Part shown: positions 48,490 to 60,464 of the stretch, piece by piece
Position numbering within the stretch: the first letter of the stretch is position 1
Layout: each line of letters starts with the position of its first letter
Assembly: GCA_947095535.1 (NCBI GenBank)
Contig: OX352773.1
Span: 34,245,398-34,309,397, forward strand
Length of the DNA stretch: 64,000 nt
DNA from: Poecilobothrus nobilitatus
Lineage: Eukaryota; Arthropoda; Insecta; Diptera; Dolichopodidae
Direction of reading: 5' to 3'
Position numbers and translations under genes: made by a program
Notes under the pieces: generated by a model
The model's input: only the letters and a program-made list of their open reading frames with translations
What the model was told of the DNA's origin: nothing
Database searches by the model: none

Positions 48490-49185
48490 ATATAAAAACC
48501 TTATAATAGGTAGATATTTAAGATAAAAATTATAAATACTTTATTAAGAAAAATAAAAAGATTATTAATTAAATATTTATTTATAGGTATAAAAAAAATT
48601 ATGAAAATTAAAAAGAGTTAAAAAAGGTTAAAATTATACTTAAAAAAAAAGAGTTTAATAAGGTCGAAAGTTCGTCGAAATTTTCCATGAATTAAAATTC
48701 TACATACATATATAGTATGCTGAAATCATATTCACGGCTGCAAAACGTTCTTTTTATTTCGAATTTTTTTTTTTTTTGTATATATGCTGTTAGTCTGTCG
48801 AAATGGAAAATGAATGAAATTTCTTTCGACACAATAAGACATTCGAAAGCAAGCACTAAGAAGTTAAGAAGGAAATGTTATTTACTTAGTGCAAAATAAT
48901 TTTTATTTAAAAGAAAAAAAAGTAAAGCTAATTTAAAAATTTAAAAATATTTTGTTTAAAATCGGTGCATTGTTCAACGAAAAAATTATTAAAAACACTA
49001 GATAGGTACAAAAAATTTTACGAAACATATGACTTTGACATCTGCAAAAAGTGTTTGCTGCCGAATGGATTTTAGTATAACAATTTATTCGAATGTGGAA
49101 CGGACTTTTTCATTCGTACGATTTTTTCACCGAACTTTAGCATAACCATATAAAATTATACATATTTAATTTATAATACTTATTA
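48490..49185. other. AT-rich intergenic DNA, no gene seen
   Basis: The 60-codon frame at 48717-48899 has no recognisable features. No repeat partner was identified. Confidence 0.55.
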
Positions 49186-49187
49186 GT

Positions 49188-49452
49188 GAAGCAGATCAGC
49201 CGAAGAAAATGGAAATGGATCGACTATACACTAAGAAAGAGTGAAGATTGCATCATTACAATGACGCTAAGTAGGAATTCTCAAGGAGGGTCCAGAAAAA
49301 GAGGAAGACTCACAACGACACGGTGAAAAGCAGTGCTGAAAGAGTTAAGCAGATGATGTGGAATGTGGAATGTCCTGGAATTAAATACAAGTATAGTAAC
49401 AAATAGAGAAAAATGCAAACTTCAAATAGAAACCCTATGCTCCCAAATGGAG
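49188..49452 (+). pseudogene. LINE C-terminal fragment
   Basis: One frame, interrupted by two TGA stops, reads RRKWKWIDYTLRKSEDCI, then LSRNSQGGSRKRGRLTT, KAVLKELSR and LETLCSQ-like residues. This matches the common LINE 3' domain (R-W-I-G-H-x-LR, N-P-Q-G-x-R-K-R-G-R, and LCS/T near the end) found after the reverse transcriptase in several LINE clades. It is followed by an A-rich tail near 49456. The reverse transcriptase itself is absent, so it is a 5'-truncated copy of a family different from the Jockey-like pieces. Confidence 0.75.
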
Positions 49453-49479
49453 TAAAAGAAAAAAAAAAAATTTATAATA

Positions 49480-50290
49480 TAAACGACTATGATAGGTACA
49501 AAATTATAAATTATAATTTTTCTAAATTTTTTTTTTTTTTTAAATAAACAATCAAAATAAAGTAAAAAAACAAAAATAATACAGTTTTATTAACTTAATA
49601 CATTACAAATAGCAAAAAAAAAAAAAATAATATTTATATACAAAAAAATTTAACAAAAAAAAAAAAACGAAAAATTAATTGAACTTTATTCATTTTAATT
49701 TTTTTTTTTTTAATACATACTTATATGTACTTGTTTTATAAATTGAGAAATTAAAAACAAAACATTTGCAATAAAAATAGCAATAATAATAAAAAAAAAA
49801 ATTAATAACTAATTTAATGCAGTAGAAGAACCATGTTTCGTTTTATGTTTTATACTTTTCCTAAGTATGTGAACATTTTTGTATCTAATTATAAATTATG
49901 CAATTATACAAGTTGTTGTTTGTAACAACTATAATACTGTATTTAAACCAAACAATTTTGAATGAATGATCTGTTAGATCTATATATAATATTGGACTAT
50001 TAAAATATTTAAATTGCAGTTAAAATAATGCAACAATTTGCCATAAAATTAGATGATTTCACACTTGGTTCTAGTTTTAAACCTTCAACAAAATAATTTC
50101 TCAAATAAAAAAAAATATCAGATTTTCAAACAATACCGAAATAAAACTATTTTTTCTTTTTTTTTTTGTAAAAATAATGATAAAAAATCTTAAGATATGG
50201 AAAGCAATATTTTTTTCTATCTAACAATAACTATATTTATATAGTATACTTATGCGCGTTTTTGTTAACTATTTTTATTTTTTAATCTAA
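49480..50290. other. AT-rich intergenic DNA, no gene seen
   Basis: Long A and T tracts. No frame or RNA gene seen. Confidence 0.6.
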
Positions 50291-50299
50291 CAAATTCAA

Positions 50300-50535
50300 A
50301 GGTCACTGCCCACTTTTCAAGAGGAAAAATAAATTAATTTCATTCATTCATTAAATTAATCTTAGTGCTAACGCGCTAATTGGGGTCACTGCCATGAGCG
50401 GCGATACCACTTATAACAACCAACCAACCAACAACTCTTCAGATTAGGGGTATCACTCATTTAACTAAGTATATCGCCGTCGGTTAAAATTGGAATACAT
50501 ATTCCGTCCGCCTGCCGTCCGTCCGCCAATCTGTT
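50300..50535. repeat. Dispersed repeat with CCGTCCGCC-type microsatellite
   Basis: GC-richer block with GTCACTGCC occurring twice (about 50302 and 50384), a CCAACCAACCAAC run, and a CCGTCCGCCTGCCGTCCGTC tail near 50502-50530. The tail is complementary in type to the GGAC repeat at 60430, typical of insect transposon-derived repeats. Class unknown. Confidence 0.45.
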
Positions 50536-50741
50536 TTATTTTGTCATATTGTCATAGTTTTATGATATTAATCTTGGATAATTAAAATTATAATTTTGTA
50601 AGAGAATATTTTTTGTTTAGCTAGGTCTAACGGATCGCTATGGTGCTACTACCCCATAAAATCTAAATGAAATATGAAAACAATAAATATCAGACAACAC
50701 AAAAAATATATATAACTATATATGTAAGTAAGTATACTTAA

Positions 50742-51535
50742 GTACGTATGGGAGTCCACCTAAATACCAAAAAAAAAAAAAATCCCAACGATACAAAATC
50801 CCAAATAAAACAAAATCCCGAAAAAAAAAATTCTAGCTAATAAAATTCCAAATTTCAAAATTCCAAGTTATAAAATCTCAAGGAACTATTAATCTTTTTT
50901 ATGCATTTATCTGAATTAGGAGAGATTTTAGAGTTGGTTACAAAATTACAGTTTCAATATGTTAATCAAATGTTCAAATGTTATATCTCTTTTACAGAAT
51001 ATTTATATATTATGAATATATATATGCGAAATTCTGAATTAGGAAAGAGTCAAAAATCAGGGTTGGCCCTTTTTCCAGAATACATGTTTATTTCATACGA
51101 GATTCTGAATCAGATTTAATTTTTATATATTTTTAAAAAATTTAGTTTTAAAACGTGAGATTTTAAAACACGAGAAATTTTTTAAATTTTTTTGGGAACT
51201 TTTTTCGTTTTTGATTTTAGAAACTTTCGTACAGCCGTTCAGTCATTTAATAACTCGACAAAAATTTTATTCAAATCCAAAAGCTTTATATGTCTAATAA
51301 AAAACAAAAATGTTTTTCTAGATAACAATAACATTGAAAGCAATAGAAATGACAATGTTGTAATTTCGTGGTGTTTAATTTTATTGATAATAAACATTAT
51401 TTTAAATTTGAAATTAATTTTAAATTTTTAAATGCACATTGAGATTTTGTAATATTGGGATTTTGTAATATTGGGATTTTGCAACACTAGGATTTTGAAA
51501 TTTGGAATCCTTTTTTTTTGTACCCAGTACGTACC
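50742..51535. mobile_element. Foldback element with AAAATCCC subterminal repeats, about 790 bp
   Basis: The left side carries a run of AAAATCCC/AAAATTCC words (50781-50880). The right side carries the inverted words GGGATTTTGTAATATT (51440-51500). The outer ends can be aligned as GTACGTATGGG and, reverse-complemented, GTACGTACTGGG. The two internal frames (50901-51119 and 51192-51431) show no known domain. Confidence 0.65.
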
Positions 51536-51539
51536 TGCA

Positions 51540-52436
51540 TATTTAAAGTTAACGTTTATGCAAGAAAAATTTCGCAGTAATGTAAATAAGGTTAATTCTT
51601 TTTAATATCAATAAGTAATAATTAATGGCAATTTTTAAATGTTTTCATTAACATTTCATTGGAAATTTCAACTTGTTTTAAGTAAGTATAAAATATTTAC
51701 ATATGTCATTCATTACATTCAAATTATTTGAAAAAAAAAACCAAATTAATTCTTTTAAAAGAAAAATATAAAATCCAAATATCCGACAAATATTTTTTTT
51801 TTTGAAGATCTAATTATTACCAACTTTTCATATATATGAATATGTACAATAACTATTAAAATTATTAATAACTATTTAATTTTAAACCAAAAATATAAAT
51901 TAGATTTGAATCAGTTGGTAAAAAATTTAAAAACATTTTTTTTTTTAACATTTTTTTTTCAACTAATAAACAAGAACTTTAGAATAATTTAAAGAAATAG
52001 GTACTTAAGTAATCAAAAAAAAAAAATAAATTAAATAGATAAAAATTTTTTAATTATTTAAACATATATATTATATACATGTAGTACCTGAAAAATTCTC
52101 TGTTTATAAACAAAAAATTTCATTCATTTTGAAACAGTTTTGTTTACAATAAGAAACAAAAAAAAAAAATTTTTTTTTTCTTTATATTTTTAGTTTTTTC
52201 TTCTTCATAACAAAATTTACAATAAATTTTCTATATCAAAAAAAAAAAACAAAAAAAAAAGACAATGTATGTATTTATTATAACATTATATGTACCTATT
52301 ATATTTATTTTTTATATACTTAAGTATATATAAATAAATACATAAAATATAAAAATTAATATTAAATGTGTGTGGGCTAAACTATTTGATCCTATTAATA
52401 TAAATTTAATATCGTATATATATATATATATATATG

Positions 52437-52472
<36 letters not shown>

Positions 52473-52660
52473 AATATATAAGATTTGTACACAAAAAAAG
52501 CTAACAAAATAATATAACTATGCACCTACCTATTTTATTTATTCATATAGTTAGTTATAGATATAAAATATAGAAAATATGTATATTACATATTTACATA
52601 TATATTTTAATTTTTATTTCCGAATTAAATTAATGGTTTTTTTTCTCCTTTCCATTACAA
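51540..52660. other. AT-rich intergenic DNA with (TA)n runs
   Basis: (TA)n stretches near 52415-52470. No gene seen. Confidence 0.6.
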
Positions 52661-52672
52661 TAATGAGTCTAA

Positions 52673-53024
52673 TGGTGCCCATACACGGCGGACTAGGTTG
52701 AAAACTTGGTACGCGGACTTGATAAGTTGCATCGTATATGGGCAAGTTGTAAAACCATTTTGATGGTTGAAAAGTTGGTTGGAAGAATATCAAAAAATTT
52801 TGATTTTTGTGGGCGGAGTCTTTGGTTTGTAGTTGAGTTGTATCGTGTATGGGCAAGTTGTACAACTTAAATGTCATTTTAACATTGAGATTTTTTGATT
52901 TGAGAAAATAATAAAAAATATTTATAAAGTACATAATTACAACGGTTGGATGATAGGTGTGGTATCTTTCTAAAACCAGACCGCGTACCAAGTTAATAAC
53001 CTAGTCCGCCGTGTATGGGCAGCA
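52673..53024. mobile_element. PIF/Harbinger-like MITE, 352 bp, TAA duplication
   Basis: The left terminus is TGGTGCCCATACACGGCGGA, continuing CTAGGTT. The right terminus is its reverse complement with one early mismatch (TCCGCCGTGTATGGGCAGCA). TAA is present on both sides (52670-52672 and 53025-53027), fitting a TWA target-site duplication. Internal copies of CGTRTATGGGCAAGTTGTA occur twice. The open frame on the minus strand across it (52614-52991) is a translation of the repeat, not a gene. Confidence 0.88.
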
Positions 53025-53029
53025 TAAGA

Positions 53030-55845
53030 CAAAAGTAATTTATTATTCATATTTAACTAAGTCTAAGTTTCTGGAAACATTATTTTAACAAGCCGATCAT
53101 TATTCAGTTGTAGCTAATGTAGAAAACTATTGAATGCAAATTGTAAATATTCTTATTCGAGCTACATCTTTTATCTTATACAAAAAATATTTTTATTTTT
53201 ATTTTATTATATACATATTAATTATATACTTATAGTTTATATTTAATAATATTTTGTTGAATTATATTATACAAATTATATGTTATACTTTAATACTTAT
53301 ATATTTATGTTAATTATATGTTATAAAAAATCTATATTATTTTTTATTAATCTATATGACCCAATCGGAGTTTAAACCAGAGGCCTTTGGAATGACTAAA
53401 ACTAAGTATTATATGGTATTTGAAATTTTTCTTAATTTATTAAACAAAATTTTGTTTTAAATTTTTATTTGTAATTTAAGTTATCATAACGTATATAATA
53501 CATATAAAAAGATTTTAAAGTAAATGATAAGTATTTAAAAAAAATAAGAGAAAAAGTTTAATTAAATTTTTTAATTAAAAAATTATACATATATATATAT
53601 ATATATATATATTTACTTTATTTCTATTTTCCCAATCCCAAAACTAAACAATACATTGTACCATATGTTCTAACCTAAAATCTGTCGTTTAAAAGGGAAG
53701 TGACGTTTGGTTAGTTGAAGTCCAACACTACCAAAGAATATTCGCGCGTTAATCTCTTTGACGTCTTACGAAATTACCACCTACTCTTGCAAAAAAATAC
53801 AAAAAAAAAATTGATTTACTATATTAGTAGTTCCACTATATATTCTTTAAAAATTTATATTATCTGCCTTTTAATAAATTTGAATTTTCAAAATAATAAT
53901 ACTTACTTAGAGATTTTAAAATTTTTTTGTGTTATGTACATAAAACGACTTTATTTTATTACATTATACCAACATATATATGTACATACATTCGTTGATA
54001 GTATAAAATAAACCTACCTGAAAGAGCAAAATCTAAAACTATTCTTTAGAACAAAGACTAAATATTTGACCAAATATTATTGTTTTTAATTTAAAAATTA
54101 AATTAAATATTTCTAAACTAGACTAAGCTAGACAAAAAATAAAATAAAACAATGTTTATAAAGTTATAATATTATAACATAGAAAAATTAAGGCTTTAAT
54201 TTTTATGTTTAATCGCTTATCTATATGAAAATTTAAAAATTTTTTTTTTCACTTATATTTTTATAATAGGTACATATATATATCTATATTTATACAAGTA
54301 GTTTATGAAAAGAAAATAAATAAATGAAAATTAAAAATGCTTTCCCATCCTTTTTTTTTTTGTGATCTACATATATCTAATTTTGGCAACATTAAGTGGG
54401 TAGCATATCTAACAAATGAATGAATGAATGAATCTATCATTTTAATTTTGTTAGAATTATTTTCTTTGAAAAATTTTTCTTTTAAAATATTAATATGTAT
54501 ATGTATACGAATACATAAGTATTTATTTATAATAAATATAAAAAATTACATATATATTATATAAGTGAAAATAATTATATATATTTATATGAAATTTGAT
54601 AAAGTAATAATTTATTCAATTTGTTATAAATGTTAATAATAATAACTAAAAGTAAATATAAATAAATTTTATGTAAGTAGAATAAACAATAATTTTTAAT
54701 TGTAAAAATACAATTAACTATGAATATTTTTCTGACAAAATGAAAAATTCTTTTTAAAAAGTTTGAATGACAATAAAAACTCAGAAAATAATGACTAACT
54801 CTAAAGTATTAGAAATATATTAACTTACATATGTTAATAATTATTAAGTATTTAATAGTAAAATTTATTGCTAAGGATTATCTATATAACAATGCTCGTT
54901 TTACGTTAATGACGTTTATTTAAAAATCTTACAATCATAAGATTTTCGTCCTTTTTGTGAACCTTAATATAAGCTAAAAATTAAAATAAATAAAAAGAAC
55001 GGTTTTTAAAAGGTTTATGTCATACATTCTTAATTCGGTAGCACAAAATAATGAAAATCATAATACAAAAAAAAAGTTCATAATCCGGAATGTATACGAA
55101 ATTTGAAACTTTCTAATTTATATAACTAATCCTGAAATCCGAAAAAAGTTCGTATTTGTCTTCAGTATGTAATGCTATAATAGTGAATAATTTTTATCAT
55201 AAATTTCCCAATTTTTTCCCCAATTCATTAATTTTAATCAATTCCAATTTTTTTGGGAATTCTTTCTACATATTTTTCCATAAATTAATTTTCAAAATAT
55301 ATAAGTAAGTTAAATATTCGAGTACAAGTAAGGACAAAACCTTGAGTTTATTACACTTTATATATTTTTTCTGTACGTGTACTTAATTATTTTCTGAAAA
55401 AAAAGACCTAGTATGTAAGTAATTAGTGTGATTTTTAAAGAAAAAGAAGATTTTGAAAAAAAAAAAAAAAAAAAACAGCATTAACAAATACGATCATTCC
55501 CGATGCTCCCCAACTATTAATAAAATATATAAAATAATTGTAAAACAATATAAAGTTATTATTTTATAATTATTCAAAACAATTCAAAATTATTTACAAA
55601 ATGGTACCTATAGTTATTCTTATGAAGAGTGATAAATTACACAATCAAAATATGTACTTAATTAAAGTAAAAATTTTTAATATAAATTTTTGTAAAATTT
55701 TAAAATAAGTATGTACTTAATTGATATTTTTATTAAAAATAAATAAATTAATCCTTTACTAAAAAATATCTGAATAACTATCACATAAATTAAGACAGAA
55801 TAAATACATATATATATATACTATATACATATATATATCATCAGA
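53030..55845. other. AT-rich intergenic DNA, no gene seen
   Basis: Contains (TA)n near 53586-53612, a GAAT tetranucleotide run near 54416-54432 and poly-A near 55457-55474. The frame at 53715-54011 has no recognisable domain and AT-biased composition. Confidence 0.6.
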
Positions 55846-55850
55846 TAAAG

Positions 55851-55898
55851 AAGCGCTAATAATTTATATAAGTATATATATATAAATTATTAGCGCTT
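55851..55898. repeat. Perfect palindrome, 20-bp arms with 8-nt spacer
   Basis: AAGCGCTAATAATTTATATA is followed by AGTATATA and by its exact reverse complement. It would extrude as a cruciform or form a strong hairpin. It lies in a TATA-rich region. Confidence 0.85.
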
Positions 55899-55899
55899 T

Positions 55900-57230
55900 T
55901 ATATATATCATATTTTATGTTACTTTTATGCCGTAATGAATTAACGACGCACGAAGTAACATCGCAAATTTGTTTTTGGTTTTCATTTTTTTCTGTTAGT
56001 TCATTATGAAAACATTACATTCATTATGAAAACATTATGAACTGAAAAAAATTGATTTTACATTTTTCCAAAAAAATGAGCATTATCTTTAATTTGAATT
56101 CTACATTGGCGCTACGAACTAAACCCCAAATATTTAATTTATTATTATACGTACTTATTTGATATTTTTAATTTTCGGTAACTAATAAGAACAAACATCA
56201 ACATATATATTTTAGGAAGCTGAAAAAATTATTGAAAAAGACCTAAGTACTCATTTCATTAACTGTCAAAATCTACATTTTTTTTTTGTAATAAAACATG
56301 TTCTCCATATAGAATAAAAGCATTAAACAACACTCGAAATGGACGATTTAAAATTTTTCTATCAAATTATTTATAAATACATTATTTTCATTAATAAAAA
56401 ATGAAGTATGTATATATTATACATTTATTAAAATAAGTATGTAGTTATTATAAAAAATATATTAATAAACAAAAATTAATAATAATGTATGAAAGTTTAA
56501 AAAAAAAATGATTTCTATAATTAAATAAATTAAATACATAAATAATACAAAATTATAAATAGTTTAAATACTTAACTCACAAAGTATTATTATATCTTAT
56601 CTAAAAATAACGTATAAGAATAAATTATTCATAATAAGTAATAACTTTAGTTATATAATACATACTAAAAGATACTAAGTTATATTAAAAGAACTAAGTA
56701 ATCATTTAGATTAGAGCTTATTTTTTTGTACTATAAAATCTTCTTAGAATTTTATTACATTAATTATTTTGTATTTAAAAAATACTTGTTTTAAGTAACT
56801 GAATAAAATAATTAAAGGATAAACGATAAACAGATAAATATTTTTTTTCACACACATATTTAAGTGCTTACTTATATTCGATTTATTTTAAGTATACAGC
56901 TAATGAAATTTGACGCATGTTCTTCTTTTGATATATAATTTGACAAACAACATACTAAATAATAATATAGGGTAACCAAATATTTATATTTGATGACATA
57001 TTATTCGTTATTATCTCAATCCTGATTAATTGTGTATGTTTCATTTTGACTTTGAACGCAAATAAGAGTATACTTAAAGAACACATTTTAAATCAAAACT
57101 ATTTTTTTCTGATGAGTTAAAACTTTTTCGTGATTTCTTTCGAATAATAACTATACAGCATACTCATCATTTAATTAATATCATTAATTATCATTAATAT
57201 CATAATATTTTTTAAAAATTAAGTGCCAAC
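55900..57230. other. AT-rich intergenic DNA, no gene seen
   Basis: The only structure seen is a short tandem duplication of TTCATTATGAAAACATTA near 55999-56040. Confidence 0.6.
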
Positions 57231-57235
57231 ATTTT

Positions 57236-57363
57236 CGAAAAATGAAAATTTATCAATCCAAACCGAAAAATGAAAAAAACCAAATCGAAACCGAAAAATG
57301 AAAAAAATCCAAATCCAAACCGAAAGATGAAAAAAAAGATCCAAACCGAAAAATGAAAATTTA
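57236..57363. repeat. Minisatellite, CCAAACCGAAAAATGAAAAA units
   Basis: About four to five imperfect tandem units of 22-30 bp, each with ACCGAAAAATGAAA or the variant ACCGAAAGATGAAA. Noncoding. Confidence 0.8.
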
Positions 57364-57675
57364 TTTACTCGTTTCTTATCATTCTTTTTCAGTATAATAA
57401 AACTACCTCTTCTAACTTGAGATTGTTTAATTTAAACTTAATTTTTATCTTAATAAATTTTTACTTGCTTCTTATTATATCTACGCTTTTTATATGGCTG
57501 GTTTTGTTATTATACGCTCGCTAAAAAGAACCGTGAAATTAAAAATGCTTGTTAAAGATCTTTTCACACTATGTGTATTGTCATATGACTTTGGAATGTG
57601 TATTGTACAAATTCCATAACATGAAATGAATTCTGTTGTATGAATTAACTGCCACATCTATCTAATCAATACAAG

Positions 57676-58502
57676 GGGGTCGTCAATCATGAAAGTCTTG
57701 TGAGTTAAGACTTTTTTCTTTTTTAGAAAAAAGTCATTAATTGTCAATCATGAAAGTCATGGGTAAAGATTTTTTTCTTTTAAGAAAAAAGTCATTATTT
57801 TTCGTTATCATGAATGTTTATTTGTATGACTTTTTTTATAATTTCAGACTTTTTAAGTCACACGCATTTTAGCTGTGGACTTTGAACAACATCAATATCA
57901 TAGCAACCAGAAGTCGGGCCGATCTGATTTAAAAGATCTAGTTCCCAATACTCTAAATAGAAATAAAAAATTTAAAAAAGTTCCAGAAAGTGGCATTTTA
58001 GTTTTTAAGGTCCGTTTTTTGGGACGGGCTTAAAAGTCGAATTTTTTTATTTCTGTTTACTAATTTAAATTCTACTTCAAAATCGGTGAGTACCTAAATA
58101 CCTACATATACTATATGTATACTATAATTTTTTTTCAAAATTCAATTTGTTTTTATCTATGTATCCAAAAATTTGAAATTTTTCTTAGGCATCTTCTTTC
58201 ACGGTACAAAATGGTATTTACTTCCCTTTCAATTTCTTCAATCTCTTCATCCAAAATGAAACTCCAAATAAAACTAGTTTTCCCAATTTTATTTTTTATT
58301 ATTTTCAATCCACAAAATTTTATATAAAAATGTTTTTATTTTCAATAAGATACAGTTTATGTTTTTGACATCAAAAATTTTCCATACAAAACAAAGTCTT
58401 TTCTTTTCAATTCATAAGACTTTCATGATTGTGCGACTTTTTTTGAAAGACTTTTCATAGAAGAAAAAAGTCTTAACTCACAAGACTTTCATGATTGACC
58501 CC
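57676..58502. mobile_element. Inverted-repeat element, 827 bp
   Basis: The left end is GGGGTCGTCAATCATGAAAG, continuing TCTTGTGAGTTAAGACTTTTTTCTT. The right end is the reverse complement, lacking only two bases near the tip. AAG flanks both sides (57673-57675 and 58503-58505), which may be a 3-bp duplication. The left arm contains two or three degenerate direct copies of ATCATGAAAGTC plus AAGAAAAAAGTCATTA. The 70-codon frame at 58115 has no recognisable domain. No transposase. Confidence 0.8.
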
Positions 58503-58505
58503 AAG

Positions 58506-59330
58506 ATTTATAAGTGTGGAATTCACAACTCGTTAAAATTAAAAACACTTAAGTACTTAATTAAAACACAAAACTCTTAATTTTAGACTTCAATTTTATT
58601 CTCTTAAATTATCTTAAAGACTAAGTTTTATTTATTTAAATAATCTTATAATTTATATCAAATCTTTTATTAAAACTCGTTTGTTTTATATATTCATTCT
58701 CAAATTAAGCAGCAAGTAAAGTTTTAGTAATTGATGTGAGGAGAATTATTGTCACCACATAACTATGGAAATGAGCTGGTCATAGTTTACTCTGAATATA
58801 ACTATTCCAACTTAGAAAATAAAATAAGTAAATGCCCATAATTTATACATTATTTATTTGGTATAATAAGTACTTAAGTACATATGAAAAATATAAATAG
58901 AATATAAATACAAATATAATACGAAAATAAATACTACAAAACAAGGCAATAACCTAATTTATATAATTTATAGATATAACTACGCACTGCATTCAATTAT
59001 CTTAGTTATGTCTATGAAATAATTTACATCTACACTCGTTGAATAGGCAACTAAAACTAATGAAACGCAAATATGTTTACAATTTTCTTAATGGATACTT
59101 GAAGATTAATTCAAATTTTATTAAAATTTTAATTTTTTTATTTTTTTAATTAAATTTAAAATTTTTAAATAGAATTGTATAGGTTCAATTCAGTTGATAA
59201 AAAAAACAAGGTAGAATGTAAACCAACGGTTTTTAAAAGCGCACATTTCCAAAACTCAATACAAACTGTTTAGAATTGTGACTTGCACAAAAATTTGAAA
59301 ATTTCATGTAATAAGAAAAAATGTGAAAAT
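58506..59330. other. AT-rich intergenic DNA, no gene seen
   Basis: No frame, RNA gene or repeat edge recognised. Confidence 0.55.
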
Positions 59331-59334
59331 AAGA

Positions 59335-60462
59335 CATTTTTGAAATTTTGAGGGGCCGTAAGTCCGCAATCCTATATAACTAAGAAAAGCCGTTAACACA
59401 CGTAAAAATATATTATTGAACCTTTAATTTTCATGTCTTGCCGAAGAAAAATTTTTACAGGTGCCTAAGTTACAGGTGTCTAAAAATAGCAAATTTTCAA
59501 TTTTTGAGGCGTAATAACTCTTAAAGAGGGGGTGCTACCAAAAAATTTGCTGAGGAAACTTATACTAATTCTAAAAGTTCTTTCTTGTCTCAAAATTTCA
59601 GGTTCCTATCTAAAGGAGTGCCGGAGTTATGAAAAAAGAAATTTCATGCAAAATGTGGTTTTCACATAACGGTAAATTTAAATCGTAAATTACAAAATAT
59701 TACATAATTTTGATATTGTTTTATATAGATAATAAAATTTTCGATCTTCTGGCGGTTTTAGATTGCAAAATTATTACGCAGAGCCCGAGATATATACATC
59801 TGAAAATGGGGCTTTTTCGTAATTTTGAAGAGCTGCAACTTTGGAACCCTTTACAATTAAAATAAACCTTTAACACTCGTAAAAATATATTATTGTAGCT
59901 TTAATTTTTATATCTTGCAGAAGTAAAATGTGTACAGGTTCCTAAGTTACAGGTGTTTAAAAATAGCAAATTTTCAATTTTTAAGCCCTAATAGCTCATA
60001 AACAGGGGGTGGTCCAAAAAAATTTTCTGAGCAAACTTATACTATTTCTAAAAGTTCTTTCTTGCCTCAAAATTTCAAGCTTCTATCTAGAAGCGTGCCG
60101 GAGTTATGAAAGTAGAAAAATCATGCAAAATTTGGTTTTCACAACGGTAAATTTAAATACTAAATTTTAAAAAATTGTATAATTTTGATATTAATTTACA
60201 AAGATAAAAGAAATACCTGTCGAATGACGTTTTCAGATTGAAAAAATCTTAAGCAGAACATAAGATATATGCATTTAAAAATAGGGCTTTTTCAAAGTTT
60301 GAGGGGCTGTAGCTCCGTAATGGGGGGGCTACATGAAAAAGTTGTTCCACAAAATAATTTTTTTTATGAGACCTACCTATTGTTAAAATTTTTTTTCTCT
60401 ATCTTTAACGGTGTAGAAGTTTTGTAAACAGACGGACGGACGGACGGACGGACGGACAGAGT
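59335..60462. repeat. Tandem repeat of 477-bp units ending in a GGAC microsatellite
   Basis: The block starting CGTAAAAATATATTATTG at 59401 recurs at 59878. Shared words include CCTAAGTTACAGGTGT, AAAAATAGCAAATTTTCAAT, TCTAAAAGTTCTTTCTTG and GTGCCGGAGTTATGAAA. A partial third unit starts near 60289 (TTTGAGGGGCTGTAGCTCCG) and ends in a GACGGACGGACGGACGGACG run at about 60430-60462. Noncoding in all frames. Probably a dispersed transposon-related repeat that has been tandemly duplicated. Confidence 0.85.
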
Positions 60463-60464
60463 GA

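Noticed and set aside
52614..52991. 125-codon minus-strand frame
   Set aside because: It is a translation of the MITE at 52673-53024, with its repeated GTATGGGCAAGTT words appearing as repeated peptide.
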